From positions 1,488,001 through 1,552,000 of the forward strand of contig JAHLEZ010000016.1 of the NCBI GenBank assembly GCA_020726505.1: a DNA stretch of 64,000 nucleotides, given 5' to 3'. The DNA is from Leptodontidium sp. MPI-SDFR-AT-0119 (lineage: Eukaryota > Ascomycota > Leotiomycetes > Helotiales > Leptodontidiaceae). Below, one piece after another: positions 39,626 to 51,173 of the stretch (the stretch's first letter is position 1; every line of letters begins with the position of its first letter). The position numbers were made by a program, and so were the translations under genes. The notes beneath the pieces were generated by a model. The model searched no databases, was not told the DNA's origin, and saw only the letters and a list, made by a program, of their open reading frames with translations.

Positions 39626-42090
39626 TTATATGACTCTCAGAACCATGTCTTCCGCCTTCTCAAAGGCCTTCACAGAAGCATCATTGGACCTCCACTTCGC
39701 GAGACCAATCCGTTCGTACGTTCTTGGGAACGGTAACAATTGACGCAACACCAAGCAAAGAATCTGGTCATCCGAATAGATAGCGTCGTCAGCCTCGACA
39801 GCTGCCATCTTCGCGACCAAGACCGACGCGCCGGAATCTATGTGATATCGTCCTTTGTGGAACAAGCCGTAATCTGGTGTGAATTCGCGACCAGAATTGA
39901 ACCCAGAAGGCTCTACGCTATGGAGCCGAAGTACGCTTTTTAGCTTGTGCTTGCGTTCTTCGTAGTATTCCTTTTCCATTTCGTAATAACGTGGGTTGTC
40001 ATGTTTGCTGGGATCGGGAGGGTCGTGGATGGGACTATGTTGAACGATTCCCTTTACGCAAGGCCCCCGAAGAAGAATGCGGCAGTCTTCGCTTTCGCCG
40101 GAGTTCCCCTCAGCCAATGGCTCTCCATCAATGCTTAGGAGTTTGACAAATGTTGTCTGAATCCGATCGTAGCATCTCTCGAGTCCAGATTGAGTCGCTA
40201 TTGTCCCAACATTGCCGTAATTAATGTCTTGTGCATTGACCGATGCCCATGACCACGTGGGAGCTTTGTTATCAGATTCCCTGGGCTCCGCTTGTTCGAA
40301 CATTCCGTAATTAACCTCCCACAGTAGATCGCCTATGAAAGAATCTGCCCAAAGCCCAGCATAGTAGTCTGACTTACGATAACTTTGCATCTGCTTTGCC
40401 AGACCGGCTAGAGCTGGGAATCGATCTTTTGCAAAGGTAAGGTCCAGCCGGGAATACTCTTGGATCATATTCCTCCATCTGTTGCGAAAAATCTCCCTTG
40501 TAGTGGTACGCCCCATTATTTGCGAATGCTCAGTCTTGTTAGAGAGGTCCGTGTGCAGGTTGTCGCTTTGGGTGCACTCGCAAGTAGTGCATGTGTAGCA
40601 TTCCCAGACCAACTCCAGTGGACCAAAATGCAGAACCCGCGGAGACAGAAGTCTTTCCTGGTAAATCCAACCGCGTCCTAGCAAGGGCCACCGAAATCCG
40701 TGCGCGATGATTCGGCGTACATTAACGGTACAGCCTTCATGTCGATATAGCTGGCGTCCAATATACTCCGGTTCCGCGTATGAGAAGCATCCCCCGTTTG
40801 GCCCCGGCGACCATGAAGCTGCAATGGTAACGTACGCATTCCCATAATAAGAGCCCATTTTCGCAGCCTCAGCGCGCCAATCTGCATTGTCGTCTTGTAT
40901 AATACATAGTGAGTCGATCCAGAGGTACTGCAGACCAAGCCGACGTGAAGAAACTATGGCATGCTGGAATGTTCGTGGGAGAGACTGGACAGATATCTCT
41001 TTCAAGTGATCTTCATAATTGCCCCGTTCTGTTTGCAACAGTTCAGCCGCTCCTTGCTTTCCCCAGCGGTGGCTCAAGCAGGCATACCGACCGACCGACC
41101 CTAGGGTTTTGGCTAGTCGAACATGCCATCTCTCGCCGTCATGCTTCAAGTACAGAAGGCGGGTAGGCAGAGGAACATCTTGGTTGGACGGACATCGGTC
41201 ATGATTCTGGATACAATTGCTGAGCCAATATCTAGCTTGGGCGAATGCTTCAGGGCTTGACGTATCGCCTGAGATTTCAGTGCTTGCCGAAATTGAGGGC
41301 CAAGGTGATGGTTGTCCTGTTTCATGCACATGTCAGGATGGTAAGCAAAAATCTAGGTACTGGACATTCAATACTTACCAGGTAGAACGTACAGCTCAAT
41401 CATAAATGGAATTTCCCCGACCGTAGATTGCTTACCCTGGCACCAAATACGCAGCGTGTTTTTCCTTGCGATAGGAGCAAATGTCCTTACTCTATCGTCT
41501 TCGTCGAAAACCCGGCTATATAACCCGAGTGCATCGAGAATCATCCTACAAGTTGGGCAGCCCTTTCGAGACCGCTGAAGTTTCCCTAGTGATGTTTTCC
41601 CGTACGTATCCTGGAGGTTGAGACATGTCTCACACTTATTCGTGCTATTGCCGCTAGATTTCGCGTGGGGCTTCTGGAACAGATCGAACATATCGAGGAC
41701 GTTTCGCCCAGACAATTTGCTGTTTCGCATCGCGACAATGTCTCGCGCTATCTTCTGATCCAGAGACATATCGTTCTGCCGTTTGCTCTCGTACACATTC
41801 CCATCAGGCGTGACCGCGATAAGCCCAGGCACTTCGAGACCCGTTGGTTCATCTCTCCCGTCATGAGTCGCAAAGTCGCCGGATCGCGTGAGCGCATTCT
41901 TGATGTTTCCACGAGTGCGCCAAGCCTCATTGATTGCAGCGTTTCTTTCATCCCGGTCACGCCGTAGGTCCTCGACGCGTCTATGTAGGCCGCCCTGTTG
42001 CTCCGATCGAACTTCATCCGTGAAGAATGAGGATTCATCTTCGTGCACAAATTGTGCCAGGTGAGGCGGTAGTGGATTACGTGAACTCAT
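39626..42090 (-). CDS. HET-domain protein (heterokaryon incompatibility family)
   Basis: Exons 42090-41379 and 41316-39626, separated by a 62-bp intron (GTAAGT...AACAG); 801 codons, 800 residues. The N-terminal third has a zinc-finger-like CETC...CPTC pair often found ahead of HET domains. The HET domain starts near residue 315 with YACLSHRWG, continues through SLPRTFQHAI and LWIDSLCIIQDD (~369-380) and ends around GPNGGCF. The C-terminal region includes the family-typical RGWIYQERLLSPRVLHF and PTWSWASV. HET proteins trigger cell death on non-self recognition between fungal strains. There is no membrane segment. Its nearness to the NACHT gene may reflect an allorecognition-type neighbourhood; partners are unknown. 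Confidence 0.92.
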
Positions 42091-43122
42091 GATAGCGGGG
42101 GTCTAGCAAGTTAGATTCACCAGAGAAGGATATCTCGCTCTCGGAATGATAGAGATTCGATTATCTCATCTTACGCGGTCTGATTTATATCACTATCCTC
42201 GATGTCTGTTGACTTTTTTTGGCAGCATGACCCCCATTCCAGATCAGCCGACTGCAGCCTTCTTTTTTAATTTCTGCCGCTGACTGCACGGCTCAGCAGC
42301 GCATTCGGTGCAACCGCCTGCATCCTCTGAATGTGAAACTGCGGAATAAAACGACATCATGCCACACACTAGACACGACACTCGGTGGTGTGATATTAAC
42401 GCATTTCAGACGCACCGCAAGTGGCGTGACTTGCGCCTTGGCTACCACTGACGCAAGGAGCCTAGTGAGCAGCTAGCTGGCATTGGTCATATTGTGCTAA
42501 CTTGGGCTCAAGGCACTTCTAAGAATAGGGCATATGCCTGAGTTTAGCCCATTATCGTTCAAGTGAACGGAGATGCCACTGACTTTTGTTATGTTATTTC
42601 AGCCATCTCGCGCTAGTCCGCCTCATTCTGCAAGTAATAGACCACATATTGAGAATTGTCTGACCAAGCGCCTCCAGTTGCGTTTCCCCATCCAGTCCCG
42701 CGACCCTACTTACGTACTACACCCCACCCTGGAACTTCGTCCAATATCCTCGATTTAAGGAATCTCAGGTGATTTTGAAAGTCTCTATTGGCTGATGGCC
42801 TTTGCTAAGGCCCGTGCCTGCGTGGTGTTACTGCATCCATAACGTGACCTTAGCTTTGGGATGGATGTAGTAGCAGCTCTGCCCAAATGCCCTGCGTCAA
42901 ACTGTTAGTGAATTTCTCATGCTTCACAATATTAACCCGTAATCTCCCCCCTCTTCTCCCGTTTCAATCTATAATAAGCACAGAGTGACGAAATCACAGG
43001 CATGCTAGCATTCCACACGCTCTCTTGTTCATACTAGCGGCTTGTCATCACTTAATCCATACGTGTAATGGTACCTACCTACTACCACTACCATACCTAG
43101 CCTAGCCCGCCTATCCACGACC
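42091..43122. other. Intergenic region between HET gene and FIT-like gene
   Basis: About 1 kb with promoters for two divergent genes; no supportable coding sequence. Confidence 0.35.
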
Positions 43123-43903
43123 ATGGCAAACCTGCGATGGCCACCTCCCTATCTCCCCATACGGGCCGAGCTCACCTTGCTTGCGGGCTACTCGCTCCTC
43201 CTCCTCCTCGGCGCCCTCTTCTCGCTGCTGCTCTCCCCTCTCCCCAGCTCCGACATGGGACTATCCCGCAGACCATCCTCATACTTTGCGGACAAGCACA
43301 ACCCTTTTAACACCCTGTTCGTCAAGCGAGGCTGGGCCTGGATTACGGCGGCTTTCTTCATCCTTGTCTGCACGCATCCTCGCTTCGCGAGCGCGGCGAG
43401 TAGAGCCCGCGCCCTGATGCGGTGGGCCATAATCACCGCCTGGTGGTTTTTGGTAACACAGTGGTGTTTTGGGCCGTCGGTTATTGATAGGGTCTTTTGG
43501 TTGTCAGGGGGGAGGTGCAAAACTGCACTTATGGCGGTCGAAGAGGGCGGAAGGGATGCAGGGAATTTGTTTACTGAGGTGGACTGTAAGAAGGCTGGAG
43601 GGAGGTGGGCCGGGGGGGTTGACGTCAGCGGCTATATGTTCTTGCTGGTGCTAGGGAGTTTGTTTTTGATTCAGGAGGTGGGCTGGCTTGTTATTATAGA
43701 GCTTGAAGAGGCAGCGAAGAGGAGACGGCCCAGAAACAAAGGGAAAAAAAACTCGGCGGCTTATCATTGACGCAATTAGTTATTGTGGTAGTCTGGCGCT
43801 AGCAGTGGTGTGTCTGGGTGTGTGGATGTTGTTGATGGCGGCAATTTACTTCCATACTTGGTTTGAAAAGGTATTTGAAGTTATTGATCGATTTATTAAT
43901 TAA
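43123..43903 (+). pseudogene. FIT/Scs3-like ER membrane protein with poly-A frameshift
   Basis: The first frame (43123-43770, 215 codons plus stop) encodes several membrane segments and FIT-family landmarks: RGWAWITAAFF, WWFLVTQWCFGPSVIDR and SGYMFLLVLGS. It stops shortly after a run of eight A (43744-43751). The missing C-terminus continues in the next frame to 43903 and ends with VWMLLMAAIYFHTWFEKV, the conserved FIT tail. One A fewer would restore a single protein of about 259 residues. FIT proteins act in the ER membrane on lipid droplet formation and acyl-CoA hydrolysis. The conserved His pair expected in G-H-D-x-S-G-H reads GVDVSGY here (165-171), so the active-site histidine appears to be lost. 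A sequencing error in the homopolymer could explain the frameshift but not the substitutions. Confidence 0.7.
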
Positions 43904-43904
43904 A

Positions 43905-44434
43905 TATACGTTCAAAACAGTAACATACGTTAAGTTATAGTAAGGTAAGTTAACCGCGAGAAAATATTTAGCTTCCTCTAAGACAATTTACTACTAAGGT
44001 AAAGAGGTGCCTATTTGTCGAATAGGCTAAGGTATTAAGGCTCGTTATTAACTTACTATAAGGGCAAGTTAATAAGGCGTAAGACTAAGTAAGATATAAC
44101 GCTTTATAACGAAGAAGTATTAGTCTTTTCTTATGTTACGGCTAGTAAGAGGTTAATACGGCGAGTTAACTCTAGCTTTATATTTAGGCCTAAAGTTACG
44201 CTTAGAATTAAGAAGAAAAGACAAGGAGGAAAGGAGAGCTCTTTATAAGGGAGGGCTCGAGTATAATATATAAAGGACCCTCCTAATAAGGCCTAGCGTA
44301 GTCGAGTGCCATTTACATTAATATATCGTAGGCTCGCCACTTAGTCTTCCCTATTGGGCTTAGCGCCGTCGTATAGCCAGCGATGCTACGAGCCTGTGTC
44401 GGTTAGAATACGAGGCGCATCGTAGGTCGTAACA
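43905..44434 (-). mobile_element. Truncated gypsy copy: LTR plus ~230 bp of internal sequence
   Basis: 44134-44434 is a 301-bp LTR (TGTTAC...GTAACA) of the same family as 47073, 52969 and 59577. The ~230 bp to its left match, in reverse complement, the internal sequence next to the LTR of the element at 59577 (about 59881-60100). The copy is therefore the 5' end of that element in minus orientation, cut off near the end of the FIT-like gene. RIP-type substitutions are present. Confidence 0.75.
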
Positions 44435-45793
44435 GAAAAAGCGGAAAGTTTAAACTGGCCTAAATTCTAAGTTTATAAATATTTGGGCTATTTAAAAAGC
44501 TCAAATTATAATTAAAGATTAGGAAATTATAACTATTAATTCAGATTTAATAAGAGATTCTAATATTATAAAAGATTATATAGAAATTAAAGCGTCATAA
44601 AGTTATGAAGTGTTATTTACAAGAGTAGTAAAATTGCAGGGTAATTAGAATAGGGGGGTAATCGGGATAAGGGGGTGGGGACTTAAGATCTTCGGCTCTC
44701 CTCGTAGACCTAGCTCGGTACTTTAATAATACTACTTATAAATACTATTAACTTTAAGCCGTCTTTTAAGGATATAACAATGAGAACTCTTATTATTTAC
44801 ATTTAGTATTTTTTAGCCCTCTTCGGCAATGTTAGTGCCTCAGCAGCCTTAGTTTAAGATCCCGAGCATCCCCAGATACTTTTTATTACTAAATCCTCTT
44901 AGGAAGCGGTTCGTTAAATGTAGTACTAATACGACGGAATATTTCGGCCGAAGAACTTATATCGATTCTCGTGGTCCTATTATCCTAAGACCCTTTATCT
45001 TTCTAAAGCGAAGTAGCTGGCTAGAACACTATAGCCGAGCTCGGGCTTAATAGGTTGGAATTAGCTATAAGTATATAAGCCTCTTTAACCTACTGACATG
45101 CGATTATTAAGCAGTGTTTGGCTCTTGGGAAGCGCGAGACTCTTGAAAACTTTCGTCAGGCCTGTCTTGTTCAGCACAACCATTTATACTATGACCTTAC
45201 TATTAACCATGTTATAATAGCCAGCTGGAAAGAACATTTTATCCCGCTCGAAATCCGTGACAACATTACGTGTCTTTGTTGAAGTGTGGAAGCCTAAAGG
45301 TTAGGGTGGAATGAATCATGTGATCATGAGTCATCTGCATTGCACATGACGAGGAATGGATTGTATATGTATGGAGATCTATCCATACGACAAACAGCAG
45401 TTCAGTCAATATACTCAGAATCTGTGAACACTTGGCATAAACGTTTATTCTTTTGCCGAGTGTTAGTAAGACCTGAGAGCTCGTACCACCTCCTCCCTAG
45501 CATAAACGTTATTTGTATCTTACGGTGGCGAAGGCAGAAAGATCAACGGTTATGCCGGGAGGAATAATAAAATTGCGGAGGCTTCGGGAAGTTTGTTCAC
45601 GCTTAAGTGCGGGGCACCTCCAACCTCAAGAAGAATATATCGATGTAACACAAGAACAACTAATCTCCTCTCAACATCATAATATATCATTTCGAATCGT
45701 TTCTCAACATTTTGATCAAGCTATCCAATCAAATAATTCCTAAAGAATCGTATCTACTAATCATTTCCTTCGCTTCAAACTCACCACTTCAAA
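44435..45793. other. AT-rich and intergenic sequence before the AsaB-like gene
   Basis: 44440-45100 is AT-rich, RIP-like and gene-free; 45100-45793 is of normal composition and probably promoter. No coding sequence supported. Confidence 0.35.
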
Positions 45794-46661
45794 ATGTCCC
45801 AATCCGGCCCAAAGGATATAGTAGCCACCATCAACTACTTCGCCGCCGACGGGACCACCCGCCAGCCCGGAATCTTCAAGAAGCCAGTCCACGGCGTACC
45901 ATCAGAACATGCACGCTCCATGACAATCCACGATGTCCGGCCTATCGTGGGCAACTTCAAGCTCGATGCCAATGGCTTCCAATTCGTCAAATTGCCCCCC
46001 AAAGACACGGGCAGGGACTTCAATGCATATGAGGACGAAACCATTGCGAATGAATACTACCTCGAATTGGCAGAAATTGTGAAAAACCTGTAAGACCATC
46101 GAGTTAATGTAGCTTCATGAGGCTGAACTGCATGAAAGCACTGGTGCATCTACAGTCCACGTCTTCAACCACGTCCTCCGGCAAACCGCAGACGCACCCA
46201 CAGGACACCCACACGTCGACTACACCGGCGTGCCCTCGCATCTCGAAGGAACAAAAGCAGAACTCCGTCTCCCCCCTCCCATCTCCGCGCTCTTCAACAC
46301 CAGCACGCGCTATGCCTACATCAACGCCTGGCGGCCCATCCGCACCATCCAGCGGGACCCGCTAGCACTCGCCGACGCGCTCACAGTCCCGGCTTCAGAT
46401 TATCAGCTGCGAGCGCGGAAATTCCCCAGCGGAGTGGAGTCGGGCAATTATATCATGTCGCATGGGAGTAAAGAGGAGATGCATAGGTGGTATTACATGC
46501 CTGAGATGAGCCCTGAGGATTTAGTTGTGTTTAAGGGGTATGATACGCTGCAGGATGAGAAGGGGTGGAGGTGCCCGCATACGGCGGTTGTCGTTGAGGG
46601 GACGGCCGGACTACCGCCGAGGGAGAGTATTGAGTGTCGGGCTATTTGTTTTTGGGAGTAA
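45794..46661 (+). CDS. AsaB/CmcJ-like oxygenase-family protein
   Basis: Exons 45794-46089 and 46139-46661 (49-bp intron, GTAAGA...AAAG); 273 codons, 272 residues. Splicing joins EIVKNL to TGASTVHVFNHV, both conserved in the family. Other hallmarks are DVRPIVGNFKLDANGFQFVK, HPHVDYT, the INAWRPI block, HRWYYMPEMSPED and PPRESIECRAICFWE. Members are annotated as AsaB-type hydroxylase/desaturase or as relatives of the cephamycin enzyme CmcJ, and occur in many fungal secondary-metabolite clusters. The exact reaction of most is unproven. The gene stands alone here between LTR fragments. The first Met follows a clean leader (ACTTCAAAATG). Confidence 0.85.
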
Positions 46662-47072
46662 AAGAAAACATGCAATTTTACAATAATGTCTCATTTTAAT
46701 CGTGCCCCCCGGGCCCTTTGGAGGTGGTTGTCCAAGTATTCCCCCCACCCCCTGGGTTCCAATACGGAGGACCCGGTCAAAAGTACCAAGACTATCCCCT
46801 TAACTGCGACAAATCGCACACTACGCCAGGCATCAAGGCATCTCAGTTAGCGAGCTAACCAAGTCATCACAAATTAGCAAAAGGGGTCAATTTTCATGAT
46901 TTTTGGTGATATCTGTCAAAACAAGAGCCCTACAACTACTAGTTCTGTCCCCTTTACTCAGTAATGGAGTTAGTCCCCACCAATCTGCCCCGGCGGTAGT
47001 GGCACTACGTGAACCGTGCGCCCATCTCATTTTCCGTATTAGTGCGGAAACGTAGAAACTTGGTTTAGCCTA
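46662..47072. other. Intergenic region 3' of AsaB-like gene
   Basis: About 410 bp; nothing supportable. Confidence 0.3.
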
Positions 47073-47364
47073 TGTTACGGCTGGCAAGAGGTGATACGGC
47101 GAGTTGACTCTAGCTTTGTATTTGGGCCTAAAGCTACGCTTAGAATCGAGAAGAAAAGACAAGGAGAAAAGGAGAGCTCTTTGTAAGAGAGAGCTCGAGT
47201 ATAAATATACGAAGGACCCTCCTAATTAGGCCTAGCGTAGTCGAATGCCATTCACATCGCATATTCGCCACCTAGTCTTCCTAATTAAGCTTAGCGCCGT
47301 CGCATAGCCAGCGATGCTACGAGCCGTATCGGTTAGAATACGAGGCGCATCGGAGGTCGTAACA
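47073..47364 (-). repeat. Solo LTR of the gypsy family seen at 59577
   Basis: 292 bp, TGTTACGGC...CGTAACA, clearly homologous in reverse orientation to 59577-59880. No matching 5-bp target duplication (flanks GCCTA and GGAAG), so it is old or rearranged. Confidence 0.8.
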
Positions 47365-47812
47365 GGAAGCGGAGTATCTAGAGGAAGGAGGAAGGGAGCA
47401 AGGAGATCTTAAAAGTATTAAACAACAAGGATGAGATGTTATAGTAAGTTTCGTCCCAAAAGGAAATCGAGGACTATACAGTCGCATTCGAAATCGGCTT
47501 TAGTCCTAAGCACTCTATGATTTTTATATCGGCCCCACATTTCCTATAAACTAGTACTATTATGGTTAGATAAATTCGACACCTGCATTTAGTGACTTTG
47601 TCTGCTTACTGAGGGACGTACGGAATTATAATGGAACAAGTGGACTGATGCTTAAGGATTTGGTGAAGTCGACATTTGGTGGGGGTGGGACGAGGGACAG
47701 GAATGTATAGAACAAAGCATCAGGCAATCGTGGCCCTCATTATACTTGGGAACCAGGTATGAATGCCTTGCCAAGCTTGACCCTGACAAATCTCCCATAG
47801 ATAAGCCAGCCT
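47365..47812. other. Intergenic region 3' of the NACHT gene
   Basis: About 450 bp; nothing supportable. Confidence 0.3.
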
Positions 47813-50800
47813 CTAAAATACCTTGACGTGAAACGGCCCTATTATCGATTCCCCTCTCTCAGAAATAACGGCTCTGACGCTCCACTCCTCCTGAAGCAGA
47901 CGATCCAGAGTTGTCGTGTGGTGTTTCTTCAATTTATCCTTCATTGAATCAGTTGTAAGCCGTGATAGCGTCAGTAGCCCCTTCCACCAAGCGTCTTGTA
48001 CACTCAGTAATCCCTCTAATATGGCCTGATTGTCTGGTTTGAACGTGTCCAACATCTCGTGTAAATCGACCCGATAAAAATTTTCACTCTCCTCTTGCAA
48101 ATACTCAATCAGAAACACGACATTTTTATCTGCACCGGCCTCGAGATATGCCTCGACCACCCTGGACAGCCGGTTCATCCAATCGAGGTTGAGGTACAGC
48201 GGCCACGAACCCTTGTCTCTTCTCTTGATGCAATACTGCCTCACGTTGTTGGCGAAGTCTCTGAGAAATACCATCCAGATAGAAGTTACCATCGGCCGCG
48301 TACTCATTCGCGACCCGCCAATCAAGATATGGTCTGTCGGGCGTTGTCCTTGGCTCAGCAAATATCGAGTTAGCTTGACATCCGAAGCTACCGAAGCTGT
48401 GAGGAGTAGCTTCAGGTCTTCGGAGTCGATGTCGGCAAGACGCACGCCCTCGTTCAACCTGTGGACAACATACTCACCCTGGGACCAGTACGCTGCCCAG
48501 TGGAGGAATGAGCATGGTTGGCCCATACGATCGTGCCATCTCCACGATCTGTCTTTCCAGATGGCCAAATCACCCAGGAAAATGGCTGGCGGTGAGCACT
48601 CAGAGCCGCTGCCGTCCTGAATAACCGCTGCCTCGGCCGTGTCCCCTACACCCTGTGCAAGATTTTCGAGTTCTCGAAGGCAACGAAACGGAGGACAATG
48701 CCCTTCTTGTGAGCACTGGCCAAACCAGAGGCCAGTGTACTCAATCAACGCGATCACATCGTCCCTCAATCTGTCGGAATCTTCCCAGACAATCATCATC
48801 GTCCCTCGCAAGGCAAGCTTTATTTCCGCGGTCCGAAAGCGCGAGTAAGCCTCGATTCCTACAGCTGGTAGCAAGAAGGGTCGGTCAACCGCCGTTTGAA
48901 ACCATTCCTTCAGGAAATCGCGGACGGATCGATGGTAAAAGTCAACTCTATAAGTGAGATAATCACCATAGTTGCGATCTTGTGTGATGACAAGGAGGCC
49001 TCGTGTGAGCAAGTCGAGTTGCCAGCGGACTTTGTCCAGTCTCACCGCAGAGTCGTATACCTCGAGTGGATCCGGAGACCAATCAAACGGAAAGTTTGTT
49101 GCTGACGGATCTTGAAACCAATCAACATCTTCGAGCCAAGAGCATAGCAGAGCATCGAGCGGCTCCATGAATGGATTATGGGCAGCAAAGTATAAAGCAG
49201 CATTGGATCGTCGACGCACCGACGGCTCAGAATCGATCTTCTCCAGCATTTTACGGAACATGCCGTCCGGGTCAAGGGGAGATTCCTGGAGTCTCTGCCG
49301 GAGAGACTTCATGCTCCCATCCCGCTTGACGACCGCATTGATGAGTGATCGAACGACAAGGCTGGCCCAGAGAAAGACCCCTTCCGCTTTTGTGACGATG
49401 TCTTCCACCAGCTCAAGACAGTTACGCCTACCTTCTTCAAATTCTGAACTCTTCAGTTCTTCATCGAACTTAGCATAGGCGAAGTCGGCGATGTCGCTTC
49501 GAGTGAGCTCGTGAAAGTTGATCGTGATCGCACTGTCTTTAAAGGCATCAACGAAAACGGTATGTGGCCGAGCGGAGCAGACAATCTTAACACCGTCCGA
49601 ATGGGCCCAAGAATTAATCCTCCCCGAGAGCTTCTTGTAGTCCAAGCTGTCGCCTTGGTACTCATCGAGGCCGTCAATGAAATAACAGAGTCTGTAATCG
49701 TCAAGGTCTAATCGAATCAGCCTTTCGAATGCCGCTTCGAGTTCGTCAAGGGGGTACGCCGCTGCGTCGGGCAGGTCCGGGCTTTCTTGATCCAGGAACA
49801 CTCTGTCGATGAGTTCTGGACATTGCTTCAAAGTATGAAACAAGATTGAACGGTGAAACCCCTGGCGCGATTGCTCTAAGTGGTCACCGGAGTTCCAGAA
49901 AAACATCCGCACGATGACCAACTTTCGATCTCTTGCCCATTCGTTCAGGGCTTGTTTCACCCGGCTACTGTTGCCGAGAAACTTCATAAGAGTTGATTTA
50001 CCGCAGCCGGCTCTGCCACATATAAAGAAAATTTTCCGCTTCTGGATATTGGCTCTTACGAAGCGCATGAAGGCTGCGGCCGTCACTTTGCGTTTCTTGA
50101 TTTCTGGGTCGTGGAGGCTATCATCTTCGCCCTCTGCGACTGCGATTGATCGAAGACTCGGAAATGGTGAGCTGCTGAACGAGAGCGGAACAGGCTGCTC
50201 GTTTACTCGCTCCTCTAAGACCCAGCTAAAGGTATCAGCAGCCGGATTGGAAACAGTCTTTTCTCTGTGGTACATTGAGTCAAAGTACAGTCTGCGAAGA
50301 ACTCGATTCTCCTTGAGCATGTGCTCAGTTAGAGAAGTTAAACGGCCAAGTTGCTCCGTTAGATTAAGATAGAGATAGTTGTGTTCCTCTCGTGCGGACT
50401 GCTGGTAACTGTCTTCATCCTGCACAGCCTCGGTAGCCTCGGTAGCCTCGGTAGCCTCGCCTTCCGTACTCTGATAGTTTTGCGTCTGTTGCAACCGACC
50501 GCTTTGGTCTCGACCATTGCGGGCGGATGGGGTTTGGGCAGACAATATCTGGCAATTGGTGTGTTGCAGTGACGTGAGAGTTTTAGCCAGCTCGTTCTGC
50601 AAATCTTCCAGCTTCCGAGCACTTTCGTTGGTTAAAGAAACGCCATTGCGCCGGATTTGGTCGAGCTGTTCCTTGACGGGACTCTGTCCTTTGCTTGCTC
50701 AGATGTTAGCAGCGCTTGGCGACGTCTAAAAGGGAAAGGAATCTCTTGTCACACCATAGAAGCACAATCAGGCGCAACGTGATTTGCTGTCGATACTGCT

Positions 50801-51173
50801 CTAGCCTCTTTTCAATCGAGCTGACTTCTTTCTGATTCCGCATGACACGCCAGGTGGCTTTGAAGCTCTGCATCAGGCTCTTATCTTTGGCTACTAGTTT
50901 TCGGAGGAGCCTGAGCAGATCCTGTGACAAAGCCCGACATTTCCTGGCCAGCACCGTGAGTTCGGCATCGTTGGTCCTCGACGAGGCTGTTGTTCCCACC
51001 AAGCCATCTGAGACTGTCTCAAGATCCGCGATGACAGCAGCGACGTGGATATTCTCCTCGGTAGCCCCAGTGGCTGACTTATAAGTCTCATATGTGCCAT
51101 GCACAATCTTGTAACCGAGGTCGATGAAAGTAAGAATACCGGAGGCTACGCCGATGGCTTCGGCGCCTGACAT
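47813..51173 (-). CDS. NACHT-domain STAND protein (fungal NLR-like)
   Basis: Exons 51173-50755 and 50693-47813. The 61-bp intron has donor GTGTGA, branch CTAAC and acceptor AAG; 1,100 codons, 1,099 residues. The start at MSGAEAIGVASGIL is the usual beginning of the N-terminal effector/adaptor domain of fungal NLRs; an in-frame ATG at 51368 adds unrelated sequence. A linker contains the repeat EATEATEATEA. The NACHT NTPase has Walker A GRAGCGKST (366-374) and Walker B FIDGLDEY (478-485), followed by SARPHTVF, a sensor-type motif. The C-terminus has no regular WD40 or TPR array, only weakly ankyrin-like stretches (LHWAAYWSQGEYVV, LLLTASVASDVKLTRYLL). Such proteins act in non-self recognition and programmed cell death. 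Confidence 0.9.

Noticed and set aside
50424..50462. Tandem 9-bp repeat encoding EAT units in the NACHT gene as a separate element
   Set aside because: In-frame low-complexity linker within the coding sequence; no independent function is indicated.
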